Shown here: positions 1 to 5,590 of the stretch, piece after piece
How positions within the stretch are numbered: position 1 is the first letter of the stretch
Layout of the letters: each line of letters opens with the position of its first letter
NCBI GenBank assembly: GCA_017437925.1
Contig: JAFRWQ010000231.1
Location: forward strand, 1-5,714
Origin: Bacillota bacterium
GTDB lineage: Bacteria; Bacillota_A; Clostridia; Peptostreptococcales; Anaerovoracaceae
Direction of reading: 5' to 3'
Length of the DNA stretch: 5,714 nt
Position numbers and translations under genes: made by a program
Notes under the pieces: generated by a model
What the model saw: only the letters and a program-made list of their open reading frames with translations
Told to the model about the DNA's origin: nothing
Database searches by the model: none

Positions 1-705
1 ATGATAAACCCGATACTGGACAGCCTCAAGATGGCCAACTCTCATCTCACCGAGATGAGCCTTGAAAGGCTTCCCCAGATCAGGATCGGCATATTTCCCA
101 GCCTCTACATACTGTTCAGCAGGGGCATCATAGAAGGCTACAACAGCCTTCATCCCGACGACCAGGTCAACGTGGTCTTCTGCGACAGAAAGCGCACAGC
201 CGACCTGATAGAAGAGGTGGAATACGAGGTCTTCGACATGACCTTCAGCACCGTCGTGAAGGACGGGATGTGCTCCGCCGAGCTCTTTAAGCAGTACTAC
301 TATTTCTGCGTTCCCGACGGACACCCGCTGGCCGAAAGGGAGAGCGTAAGCTTCGATGATTTCAAGAAAGAAGACTTCATAGTAGTCGCGAGGCACATGG
401 CCTCAAGGCCCTTCATAGACTCCATCTTCGATTCCAGAGGGGTGGACATGAGGATAGTAATGGAGCAGCTGGCCGACCAGTTCTCCTTAAACTACGAGGC
501 CAACGGCTACGGCTGTACCATAATACCCTACGAAAAGGCCTACGAGACGGCAGGTGTAAAGTGCATTCCCATAGACGACCCGGATTTCAGGCGCAGCGTC
601 TACCTGGTCTGGAAGAGCGACGCGACCCTGACCGAAGAGGCCAGGTCCATAAGGGATTACATCATAGAAAACTCCGAAAGGATATACCTTGAATCGATAA
701 AATGA
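1..705 (+). CDS. LysR-type transcriptional regulator, C-terminal effector domain (5'-truncated by window)
   Basis: This is the inducer-binding part of a LysR-family regulator. The 234 visible residues match that family's effector half. A helical linker (about residues 1-25) leads into a first beta strand reading QIRIGIFPS. Next comes the family-typical stretch VPDGHPLAERESVSFDDF (104-121), which resembles the common 'hPLA...v.l.dL' pattern. The NGYGCTIIPYEKA segment (168-180) corresponds to the conserved 'G.Gi.llP' region near the end of the domain. Full LysR proteins are about 290-320 residues with an N-terminal winged helix-turn-helix, which is absent here. The ATG at position 1 is therefore almost certainly an internal methionine, and the gene starts before the window. 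The stop is TGA at 703-705, just ahead of a terminator. The effector cannot be read from the sequence. Its target may be an upstream gene outside the window or genes seen here. Family assignment is firm; ligand and regulon are unknown. Confidence 0.88.
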   Translation: MINPILDSLKMANSHLTEMSLERLPQIRIGIFPSLYILFSRGIIEGYNSLHPDDQVNVVFCDRKRTADLIEEVEYEVFDMTFSTVVKDGMCSAELFKQYYYFCVPDGHPLAERESVSFDDFKKEDFIVVARHMASRPFIDSIFDSRGVDMRIVMEQLADQFSLNYEANGYGCTIIPYEKAYETAGVKCIPIDDPDFRRSVYLVWKSDATLTEEARSIRDYIIENSERIYLESIK

Positions 706-714
706 CAATATAAA

Positions 715-739
715 AGCCCCGGAAGGCCGTTCCGGGGCT
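715..739. terminator. Bidirectional intrinsic terminator between convergent genes
   Basis: AGCCCCGGAA (715-724) pairs perfectly with TTCCGGGGCT (730-739) around a 5-base loop, giving a 10-bp GC-rich stem. On the plus strand it is followed by a T-rich run (CTCTTTCGTTCTT), 10 bases after the LysR stop. On the minus strand it is followed by TTTATATTG and lies 18 bases beyond the stop of the convergent papain-like gene. The minus-strand tail is the better U-tract. One hairpin probably serves both genes. Confidence 0.85.
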
Positions 740-756
740 CTTTCGTTCTTATGGCC

Positions 757-2007
757 TTACTCAGCGGTAAAGGCCGTGAAGGGGGAGCAGTATATGCCGT
801 AGTCGTTTTTGGCGAGGACTATGACGTAGTGGGTTCCCGGCTTCTTCGCAGGCGGGCAGAAGGCTTCGCCTTTTTCGCCTTCTTCTTCGGTGAAGAAGGC
901 CGAATCCATGATGAGGAACATTTCGTCGCTCAGGACGCAGTGGAAGATCTTTTCGTCTTCGGCTGCGTTGTCGAAGTGCAGGTCCACCGGTTCTCCCACG
1001 GCGTACTTTTCTTTCCCGAAGCGCAGGTTTATATCCACCATGCACCACTGTATGTCATCGCTGCGTTCATCGCCTTTGGCGAGCCTTGCGCTGTAGTATC
1101 CCGGCTTTTGAGGCCTTAAGACCAGCTTGCCGCCGGTGAAGGGGTGCAGGCTGTTGTTTCCGTCGGGATCGGTCACTTCGACGAAGTCCCAGCCCTCCTC
1201 AAAAACAGAGATCTCGACCGGTTCGTCCTGAACGCGGAAATTCGAACGGTTCCCGGCGTCGAGCATGAGGGCTGCAGTGATCTTTGGCTTAGGCAGATCG
1301 GGGTCGCCCTCCACATATACCCAGGGATTGGGTGTGTAGCTCACGCTGTCCACCTTGTCGTACCTGAAGACCGAAAAACCGTCCTCAAGCCAGTAATGCC
1401 TGAAGTCTTCGGGGCTGTACAGCTTGCTCTCGGTGATGGGCATCAGGGCTTCGCTGACCTCGATGAAATGCACCTTGCCGTCCGCGTCTCTTAATATGTC
1501 GGTGACTATCCCTATGTGCCTCGTCGGGTCGAGTACAATATCGCAAAGCCTTATGTTTTCAAGCTTTCCGGTGTCCACCGGGTGTATTTCCGGCATGCGG
1601 GCCCAGGAGTGGCAGACCACCCGGTAGGGTATCTCAAGGGCGTAGCTCACGAACATGGAGCAGACCGTGCCGTACCAGCAGTTGGTGCCTCTGGCCCCCG
1701 GGAAATCCTTAAGCTGCCTGGTGTAGAGCATGCTGTTGGGATTCTTCATGGCCGTGAGGAAGGTCTCAAAGGAAATGTTCCAGCCCAGGTACTTTTCGGT
1801 CATACGGGTGGAGGAGTAGGGCAGGCCCTTCTGCGGCCTCCACTTGGTGAAGTGGGCATGATAGAACAGTTTGTAATCGGGACCCTTGAAATTGTAGGTG
1901 CAGGGCAGAGGCTTCATGGGAGTCCATTCTACGTCCATCTGCTGCCTTACTCTTTTAAGAACGTTTTCGGCTCCCTTTGAAAAGGGAACGTCGTGATAAA
2001 GCTTCAT
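757..2007 (-). CDS. Papain-like (NlpC/P60-type) cysteine hydrolase with beta-rich C-terminal half
   Basis: This 416-residue protein has no signal peptide or membrane segment, so it is predicted to be cytoplasmic. The core resembles NlpC/P60 and related papain-fold amidases. The YGTVCSMFVSYAL segment (112-124) looks like the nucleophile helix, with Cys116 as likely nucleophile. CDIVLDPTRHIGIVTDI (155-171) resembles the 'GD.V.....HvgIvt' strand with His164 as the general base. FIEVSEA (181-187) follows as the next strand and may supply the third polar residue. The conserved-looking block FLTAMKNPNSMLYTRQL (83-99) precedes the core. Residues from about 238 to 416 alternate short hydrophobic strands and turns, consistent with two beta-sandwich (Ig-like) domains; this is inferred. 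The start at 2007 is supported by a strong GGAGGTCA ribosome site. The gene is a single cistron, divergent from the M20 hydrolase and convergent with the LysR gene. The substrate is unknown: cell-wall peptide or an imported peptide are both possible. A transglutaminase-like papain fold is the main alternative. Confidence 0.68.
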   Translation of the reverse strand: MKLYHDVPFSKGAENVLKRVRQQMDVEWTPMKPLPCTYNFKGPDYKLFYHAHFTKWRPQKGLPYSSTRMTEKYLGWNISFETFLTAMKNPNSMLYTRQLKDFPGARGTNCWYGTVCSMFVSYALEIPYRVVCHSWARMPEIHPVDTGKLENIRLCDIVLDPTRHIGIVTDILRDADGKVHFIEVSEALMPITESKLYSPEDFRHYWLEDGFSVFRYDKVDSVSYTPNPWVYVEGDPDLPKPKITAALMLDAGNRSNFRVQDEPVEISVFEEGWDFVEVTDPDGNNSLHPFTGGKLVLRPQKPGYYSARLAKGDERSDDIQWCMVDINLRFGKEKYAVGEPVDLHFDNAAEDEKIFHCVLSDEMFLIMDSAFFTEEEGEKGEAFCPPAKKPGTHYVIVLAKNDYGIYCSPFTAFTAE

Positions 2008-2010
2008 GCT

Positions 2011-2018
2011 TGACCTCC
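2011..2018 (-). promoter_or_regulatory. Ribosome binding site of the papain-like gene
   Basis: Read on the minus strand, GGAGGTCA lies directly upstream of AGC-ATG, with the start codon at 2005-2007. The GGAGGT core ends about 5 bases before the ATG. This is a near-consensus Shine-Dalgarno site and fixes the start. Confidence 0.85.
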
Positions 2019-2063
2019 GTGATCTCGGAACGCGGCTGTATGTTTTCGGTCTTCCGATATATA

Positions 2064-2092
2064 ATACTATAAAATTCGTTTTTTAGTTTCAA
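2064..2092 (-). promoter_or_regulatory. Putative sigma70-type promoter of the papain-like gene
   Basis: On the minus strand a TTGAAA -35 box (2087-2092) is followed after 17 bases by TAGTAT (2064-2069) as -10 box. An overlapping TATTAT lies 3 bases further on. This would give a leader of about 50 bases before the ATG at 2007. The -35 box is one arm of the dyad TTTCAA-C-TTGAAA (2087-2099), so a bound regulator could block or assist polymerase. This is predicted from sequence only, in an AT-rich region where chance matches are common. Confidence 0.5.
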
Positions 2093-2099
2093 CTTGAAA
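2087..2099. repeat. Dyad TTTCAA-C-TTGAAA in the divergent promoter region
   Basis: A perfect 6+1+6 inverted repeat overlaps the predicted -35 box of the minus-strand gene. The related sequence TTGAAATAA occurs here on the plus strand (2094-2102) and again on the minus strand at 2189-2197, near the start of the M20 gene. These could be operator sites for a regulator shared by the two divergent genes. The region is AT-rich, so chance is a real alternative. Confidence 0.4.
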
Positions 2100-2139
2100 T
2101 AAATAAACCGATGAAACAAAAATAAATGGCTGTTTTTCA

Positions 2140-2168
2140 TTGTAATTTACTAAATTTTATCTTAAATT
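2140..2168 (+). promoter_or_regulatory. Weak candidate promoter for the M20 hydrolase gene
   Basis: TTGTAA (2140-2145) and TAAATT (2163-2168) are 17 bases apart, and each matches 4 of 6 consensus positions. A competing -10 box, TATTAT (2177-2182), has no good -35 partner. The segment 2041-2204 is strongly AT-rich and must contain the promoter of this divergently transcribed gene, but its exact place is uncertain. Confidence 0.25.
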
Positions 2169-2212
2169 ATAGTTAATATTATATCAAGTTATTTCAACTG
2201 TCAGATGTCATA

Positions 2213-2227
2213 CGGCGCTCTGCGCCG
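2213..2227 (+). promoter_or_regulatory. GC hairpin just upstream of the likely M20 ribosome site
   Basis: CGGCGC (2213-2218) pairs perfectly with GCGCCG (2222-2227) around a TCT loop. It ends just before an AAGGGAG sequence (2229-2235) that precedes an in-frame GTG at 2247. If translation begins at the GTG, this hairpin is in the leader and could expose or hold the ribosome site. If it begins at ATG 2205, the hairpin is coding. Confidence 0.4.
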
Positions 2228-2246
2228 GAAGGGAGATGAGCCGCAA

Positions 2247-3614
2247 GTGTACGAAAAATATCTTAATATAATCGATGAAAAGAAGGACGAGATCTGCGCT
2301 CTGTCCGATTTCCTCTGGGACCATCCCGAGACGGCATTCAAGGAATTCCAATGCTCCAAGGCCATTGAGGACCTGCTCGAGAGCGAAGGCTTTACGGTAG
2401 AGAGGGGTCTGGGAGTACTGCCCACCGCCTTCAGGGCGACCTACGGCAGCGGCAGCCCCCACCTGGGCATACTGGCCGAGTACGACGCCCTCAACGGCAT
2501 GAGCCAGCAGGCCGGAGTCGCCGAGCCGGCCCCCATCCCCGGAGTTAACAACTTCCACGGCTGCGGCCACAACCTCTTCGCCGCGGGCTCCGTCGCCGCC
2601 GCCATAGCGGTCAAGAACTACATCGAAAAGACCGGAAAGGGCTGCGTGACCCTCTTCGGCTGCCCCGCCGAGGAAGGGGGAGGCGGCAAGGTCTTCATGG
2701 TAAGGGACGGCTTCTTCGACGGAATAGACTCTGTGGTGAGCTGGCATCCCGAGAGCATGTACATGGTAAGGACCCGTCCGGCTCTCGCCAACGTCAAGGT
2801 CAGGTATAAGTTCACCGGAGTCTCCGCCCACGCCGGCGCCGATCCCGAGAAGGGACGCAGTGCCCTTGACGCCCTTGAGCTCATGAACGTGGGAGCCAAC
2901 TTCCTAAGGGAGCACATGGACCTCACCAGCCGCATCCACTACGCCATACTGGACAACGGCGGGACCGCCGCCAACATAGTCCAGTCCCACGCCGAGGTCT
3001 TCTACGTGATCAGGGCCGTGGATCTTGAAAGCGTACGCGACCTGCACGCAAGAGTAGACAGAGTCGCCCAGGGAGCGGCCCTCATGACCGACACCACAGT
3101 GACTCCCAGAGTCACCTGCGGCTACTCCAACCTGATCACCATACCGACCCTGCAGGCAGTGGCCAACGAGTCAATGCACGACATCGAGTTCCCGACCCCC
3201 ACCGAAGAGGATATCGAGTTCGGAAAAGCCCTGCAGAAGACCGTTAAGCTGAACGCCGCCCAGCAGGCCGTCGGTCCCTACGCCGCCAAGGTGCTGGATC
3301 CCGCGCCTCCCAAGGCACACGGCGGCTCCACCGACACCGCAGACGTGTCCTGGAACTGCCCGACCGTGCAGATGCACATAGGTACCTGGGTCATAGGCAC
3401 CCCGGGTCACAGCTGGCAGTCCACCGCTCAGGGCAAGAGCCCCTACGCCAAGAGGGCCATGCTCTTCGCAGGCAAGGCCATAGCGGGCACCATCATGCGC
3501 CTGATGGAGGATACCTCCCTCATCGATCAGGCCAAGAAGGAGCACGCCGAAAAGACCGCCTCAGGCTATGTATGCGCCATCGATAAAGACGCAATGCCCG
3601 AAGGCGTGATGTAA
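2247..3614 (+). CDS. M20-family metallo-amidohydrolase (AbgB/aminoacylase-like)
   Basis: This is a probable cytoplasmic zinc or manganese amidohydrolase that cleaves an N-acyl amino acid, p-aminobenzoyl-glutamate-like or dipeptide amide bond. Numbering is from the GTG (455 residues). The metal-site motif HGCGHN spans 104-109. PAEEGGGGK (140-148) carries the catalytic and metal-binding glutamates. A histidine in SWHPES (165-170) and a late histidine in GTPGHSWQST (384-393) complete the expected site. GVSAHAGADPEKGRSALDAL (191-210) opens the lid/dimerisation domain. STDTADVSW (361-369) matches the AbgB-type 'STD..DVSW' signature. Length is close to E. coli AbgB (about 480). The frame is open upstream to ATG 2205, which adds 14 residues. 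GTG 2247 is preferred because family members begin close to the IDEKKDEI helix, and because AAGGGAG lies upstream (spacing about 11) while ATG 2205 has no ribosome site. No AbgA partner gene is visible. Exact substrate is unknown. Confidence 0.9.
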   Translation: MYEKYLNIIDEKKDEICALSDFLWDHPETAFKEFQCSKAIEDLLESEGFTVERGLGVLPTAFRATYGSGSPHLGILAEYDALNGMSQQAGVAEPAPIPGVNNFHGCGHNLFAAGSVAAAIAVKNYIEKTGKGCVTLFGCPAEEGGGGKVFMVRDGFFDGIDSVVSWHPESMYMVRTRPALANVKVRYKFTGVSAHAGADPEKGRSALDALELMNVGANFLREHMDLTSRIHYAILDNGGTAANIVQSHAEVFYVIRAVDLESVRDLHARVDRVAQGAALMTDTTVTPRVTCGYSNLITIPTLQAVANESMHDIEFPTPTEEDIEFGKALQKTVKLNAAQQAVGPYAAKVLDPAPPKAHGGSTDTADVSWNCPTVQMHIGTWVIGTPGHSWQSTAQGKSPYAKRAMLFAGKAIAGTIMRLMEDTSLIDQAKKEHAEKTASGYVCAIDKDAMPEGVM

Positions 3615-3637
3615 TCAGTACACAGCAAAAATCTACG

Positions 3638-3670
3638 GACCGCGGCTGGGACAACAGCCGCGGTCTTAAT
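3638..3670 (+). terminator. Intrinsic terminator after the M20 hydrolase gene
   Basis: GACCGCGGCTG (3638-3648) pairs perfectly with CAGCCGCGGTC (3655-3665) around a GGACAA loop, an 11-bp stem. It is followed by TTAATTT. It lies 23 bases after the TAA stop and should separate this gene from the downstream transporter operon. Confidence 0.9.
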
Positions 3671-3773
3671 TTGACTATGTCGGCAAAATATAAATATTTT
3701 AAATTAATAATTGTTGAAGCTTACGTTTTATTATATTTACTTTCGCATTGTTAACATTTTTAATTGGCATTCT

Positions 3774-3788
3774 ATGAAATCTTTTCAT
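3774..3788. repeat. Dyad ATGAAA-TCT-TTTCAT upstream of the transporter promoters
   Basis: A perfect 6-bp inverted repeat with a 3-base centre lies about 20 bases upstream of the first predicted -35 box, a position suited to an activator. Its sequence is not the same as the other two dyads, so a common binding protein is not shown. Confidence 0.3.
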
Positions 3789-3808
3789 CTGTTTTATGCA
3801 AATCGCTA

Positions 3809-3837
3809 TTGACTGATTCTATAAGCTCATCTATCAT
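3809..3837 (+). promoter_or_regulatory. Upstream tandem promoter P1 of the transporter operon
   Basis: TTGACT (3809-3814) and TATCAT (3832-3837) are 17 bases apart, each with 5 of 6 consensus bases. Transcription would start near 3844, leaving a leader of about 85 bases. The -10 box lies inside the dyad ATCTAT-CAT-ATAGAT (3829-3843), which would be well placed for a repressor. Confidence 0.55.
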
Positions 3838-3843
3838 ATAGAT
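3829..3843. repeat. Dyad ATCTAT-CAT-ATAGAT overlapping P1 -10 box
   Basis: This is a perfect 6+3+6 inverted repeat that contains the predicted -10 box of promoter P1. It is possibly an operator. It is too short and AT-rich to act as an RNA hairpin of note. Confidence 0.35.
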
Positions 3844-3867
3844 AAGCCATTAAATATGTGCATGTAT

Positions 3868-3896
3868 TTGTCAAAAAGTATTCAAAATACTTTAAT
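3868..3896 (+). promoter_or_regulatory. Downstream tandem promoter P2 of the transporter operon
   Basis: TTGTCA (3868-3873) and TTTAAT (3891-3896) are 17 bases apart, each with 5 of 6 consensus bases. Transcription would begin near 3903, leaving a leader of about 25 bases that contains the ribosome site. It is the best promoter candidate in the window. Confidence 0.6.
3875..3893. repeat. Operator-like dyad AAAGTATT-CAA-AATACTTT within P2
   Basis: This perfect 8+3+8 inverted repeat fills the spacer of promoter P2 and covers the first half of its -10 box. That is a classic place for a repressor site. The protein that would bind it cannot be named from the sequence. Confidence 0.5.
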
Positions 3897-3914
3897 ATGT
3901 CCCGTGATTTATTG

Positions 3915-3925
3915 GGAGAGGAGAG
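3915..3925 (+). promoter_or_regulatory. Ribosome binding site of the first lipoprotein gene
   Basis: GGAGAGGAGAG precedes the ATG at 3929. The AGGAG at 3919-3923 has a 5-base spacing. It supports this ATG as the start, as does the signal peptide that follows. Confidence 0.85.
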
Positions 3926-3928
3926 AAA

Positions 3929-5530
3929 ATGAAAAGACTGATTGCTATCCTGCTCTGCGCGATGCTCGTCGTTTCATCGATGGCAGGATGCGGGAAGAAG
4001 GAGGAGACGCCGGCGCCCGCGCCATCTGCTCCCGCCCAGACTCCTGCCGAGACAAAACCGGCGGAGACAAAACCTGCCGAAACGGCCCCTCAGCAGACCG
4101 CAAAAGAACCTGAATATAAAGAAGATATCGTAATAGGCATAGCAGGAAAGATCACCAGCCTCGATCCGTACGAGATGTCGACCACCCAGCACTGCCTGGT
4201 GTTCAGAGCGGTATACGATACCCCCCTTCAGTTCAACAACGCGACCAGCGAGATCGAACCCAGGCTCTGCACCGAATGGAAGACCGAAGACGGAAAAGTC
4301 TACGATTTCACTCTCCGCGACGATGTGTATTTCCACAACGGAGAGAAGCTGACCGCCGACGATTTTGTTTATACCTATGAGAGAGGGAAGGAGACCACGC
4401 TCTGCAAATCCATGGAGAAGGTCGAAGCCGTCGACCCGACCCACGTGCGCATAACCCTCACCTCCGTCAACGTCGACTTCCCCTACATGCTGACCCTGCC
4501 GACCTCGGTGATCCTCTGCAAAAAGGCCCTTGAGTCGGGCGCCGAGGACGCCGTCAGCGTAGGATCCGGCGCCTTCATGCTCGATTCCTACGAATTCGGC
4601 AATTACGTGCTTCTCAAGAGAAACGACAATTACTGGGGCGAAGTTTCGAAGACCAAGACCCTCAAATACCGCTACATCCCCGAGAACTCCAGCCGCCTCA
4701 TCGCCCTCGAGACCGGTGAGATCGATGTGTGCCAGGATCCCGATACCAACGAGCTGAGCCACATCACCGACAACAAGGATCTGGAGCTGCAGGAATATCA
4801 GTCCTGCGCCATCAACTATCTGGCCATAAACAACGAAAAGGGCACTCTCACCAACCAGAACCTGCGCCTCGCCCTCTGCTACGGCATCGACAGGGACGAG
4901 CTGATAGATGTCGTCTTCAACGGATTGGCCAAGAAGAGCCTCAGCACCTGGGGCTGGAACGAGTACGGTTACAACGGCGGCAATGTTACGAACTATGAAT
5001 ATAATCCCGATCTGGCCAAGGAATACCTGGCTAAGGAAGGCTACGGTCCCGACAATCCCGTCACCATCGATTTCGCCATCATCCCAGGAGTCAGAAAGGC
5101 CATGGGTGAGCTTTCGCAGGCCCAGCTGAAGCCCATAGGCATTAATGTAAACCTCACCGAGTACGACAGCGCGGGTCTTACCTCCATGACCGCGGCCGGA
5201 GAGCACGAGGCGGCCTTCATGAGCTGCTCGCCCAATATATTCGGCGACGACATGACCAGGTTCATAGACTCCAACACCGGCGCCAACAGGCTCCACCTCC
5301 ACGATCCCCAGATCCACGAGCTGATGGACAAGGCAAGGGGCGAGCTGGATGACGCCGCCCGCAAGCAGATGTATTACGATGTCCAGCAGAGGCTCTTCGA
5401 TCTGGGCGCCATGCTCCCGATCTGCACGCCCAACGGTTACTTCGGCGTCAGGAAGGGCGTAGGCGGCATCGATTACTATCCGACGACCCACCACGATTTC
5501 TCGCATCTCTATTATGAGCTTCCGCAGTAA
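3929..5530 (+). CDS. ABC transporter substrate-binding lipoprotein, family 5 (peptide/nickel/opine type)
   Basis: This is the extracellular ligand-binding component of an oligopeptide-type ABC importer, anchored to the membrane by a lipid on Cys21. The N-terminus shows a Lys-Arg, then a hydrophobic core and the lipobox MAGC (18-21). A Pro/Ala/Thr/Glu linker (about 24-62) follows, containing a tandem pentapeptide. Family 5 signatures come in order. DDVYFHNGEKLTADDFVYTY (131-150) matches the 'v.FhdG..ltA.Dv..s' block. VGSGAFMLDSYEFG (211-224) leads into RNDNYWG (231-237). SSRLIALETGEIDV (254-267) is followed by NLRLALCYGIDRDELIDVVF (311-330). NPDLAKEYLAKEGY (359-372) lies near the hinge. The length (533) is normal for the DppA/OppA group. 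A second lipoprotein gene follows after 60 bases with no terminator between. Ligand cannot be read from sequence; a peptide is the default, and the neighbouring amidohydrolase fits a peptide or N-acylated amino acid. Confidence 0.93.
   Translation: MKRLIAILLCAMLVVSSMAGCGKKEETPAPAPSAPAQTPAETKPAETKPAETAPQQTAKEPEYKEDIVIGIAGKITSLDPYEMSTTQHCLVFRAVYDTPLQFNNATSEIEPRLCTEWKTEDGKVYDFTLRDDVYFHNGEKLTADDFVYTYERGKETTLCKSMEKVEAVDPTHVRITLTSVNVDFPYMLTLPTSVILCKKALESGAEDAVSVGSGAFMLDSYEFGNYVLLKRNDNYWGEVSKTKTLKYRYIPENSSRLIALETGEIDVCQDPDTNELSHITDNKDLELQEYQSCAINYLAINNEKGTLTNQNLRLALCYGIDRDELIDVVFNGLAKKSLSTWGWNEYGYNGGNVTNYEYNPDLAKEYLAKEGYGPDNPVTIDFAIIPGVRKAMGELSQAQLKPIGINVNLTEYDSAGLTSMTAAGEHEAAFMSCSPNIFGDDMTRFIDSNTGANRLHLHDPQIHELMDKARGELDDAARKQMYYDVQQRLFDLGAMLPICTPNGYFGVRKGVGGIDYYPTTHHDFSHLYYELPQ
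4046..4084 (+). repeat. 15-bp in-frame tandem repeat in the lipoprotein linker
   Basis: The unit GCCGAGACAAAACCG and close variants occur about 2.6 times. They encode AETKP-AETKP-AET (residues 40-52) between the lipidated cysteine and the folded domain. Such repeats can change length by slippage; here they likely only tune the flexible tether. Confidence 0.7.
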
Positions 5531-5537
5531 AGGCTAG

Positions 5538-5563
5538 TATCATTCAGGGATGTTTAAATGATA
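5538..5563 (+). repeat. Inverted repeat between the two lipoprotein genes
   Basis: TATCATT (5538-5544) pairs with AATGATA (5557-5563) across a 12-base loop. The stem is AT-rich and has no U-tract after it, so it is not a convincing terminator. It could be a weak mRNA structure affecting stability or relative expression of the two cistrons, or chance. Confidence 0.35.
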
Positions 5564-5575
5564 TCAACAGGCCCC

Positions 5576-5583
5576 AAGGAGGT
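5576..5583 (+). promoter_or_regulatory. Consensus ribosome binding site of the second lipoprotein gene
   Basis: AAGGAGGT matches the anti-Shine-Dalgarno sequence fully and lies 7 bases before the ATG at 5591. It is stronger than the site of the first lipoprotein gene, suggesting high translation of the second. Confidence 0.9.
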
Positions 5584-5590
5584 AAAACCC

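Larger units (their letters stand above)
3671..3928 (+). promoter_or_regulatory. AT-rich regulatory region upstream of the transporter operon
   Basis: This gene-free stretch between the M20 terminator and the lipoprotein start contains no convincing ORF. It holds two tandem promoter candidates and three perfect short dyads, each with a 3-base centre. They are ATGAAA-TCT-TTTCAT (3774-3788), ATCTAT-CAT-ATAGAT (3829-3843) and AAAGTATT-CAA-AATACTTT (3875-3893). The first part (3671-3770) shows only AT-rich sequence with nothing recognisable. Confidence 0.6.

Noticed and set aside
1144..1980. Plus-strand frames of 116 and 154 codons opposite the papain-like gene
   Set aside because: Both are shadows of the minus-strand gene, which has the strong ribosome site and coherent protein sequence.
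1955..2140. A 61-codon minus-strand frame over the start of the papain-like gene and its leader
   Set aside because: It runs through the AT-rich promoter region, overlaps the real gene in another frame and ends in arginine/serine-rich sequence typical of a chance frame.
2208..2831. A 207-codon antisense frame in the M20 gene
   Set aside because: It is a shadow of the hydrolase reading frame, low in complexity and rich in Gly/Ala/Val, without a family match.
3671..3928. Riboswitch or small RNA in the long leader of the transporter operon
   Set aside because: The leader from either predicted start is short (about 25 or 85 bases) and shows no stable GC-rich stems or known riboswitch core. The dyads look like DNA operators rather than RNA structures.
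3856..4113. An 85-codon plus-strand frame covering promoter P2 and the lipoprotein start
   Set aside because: It overlaps the lipoprotein signal peptide in another frame and begins in the regulatory region with no ribosome site.
3974..5506. A 510-codon open frame antisense to the first lipoprotein gene
   Set aside because: It lies wholly opposite a well-supported substrate-binding protein gene. The translation has no recognisable domain, and long antisense frames are common in GC-rich genes. No ribosome site or promoter supports it.
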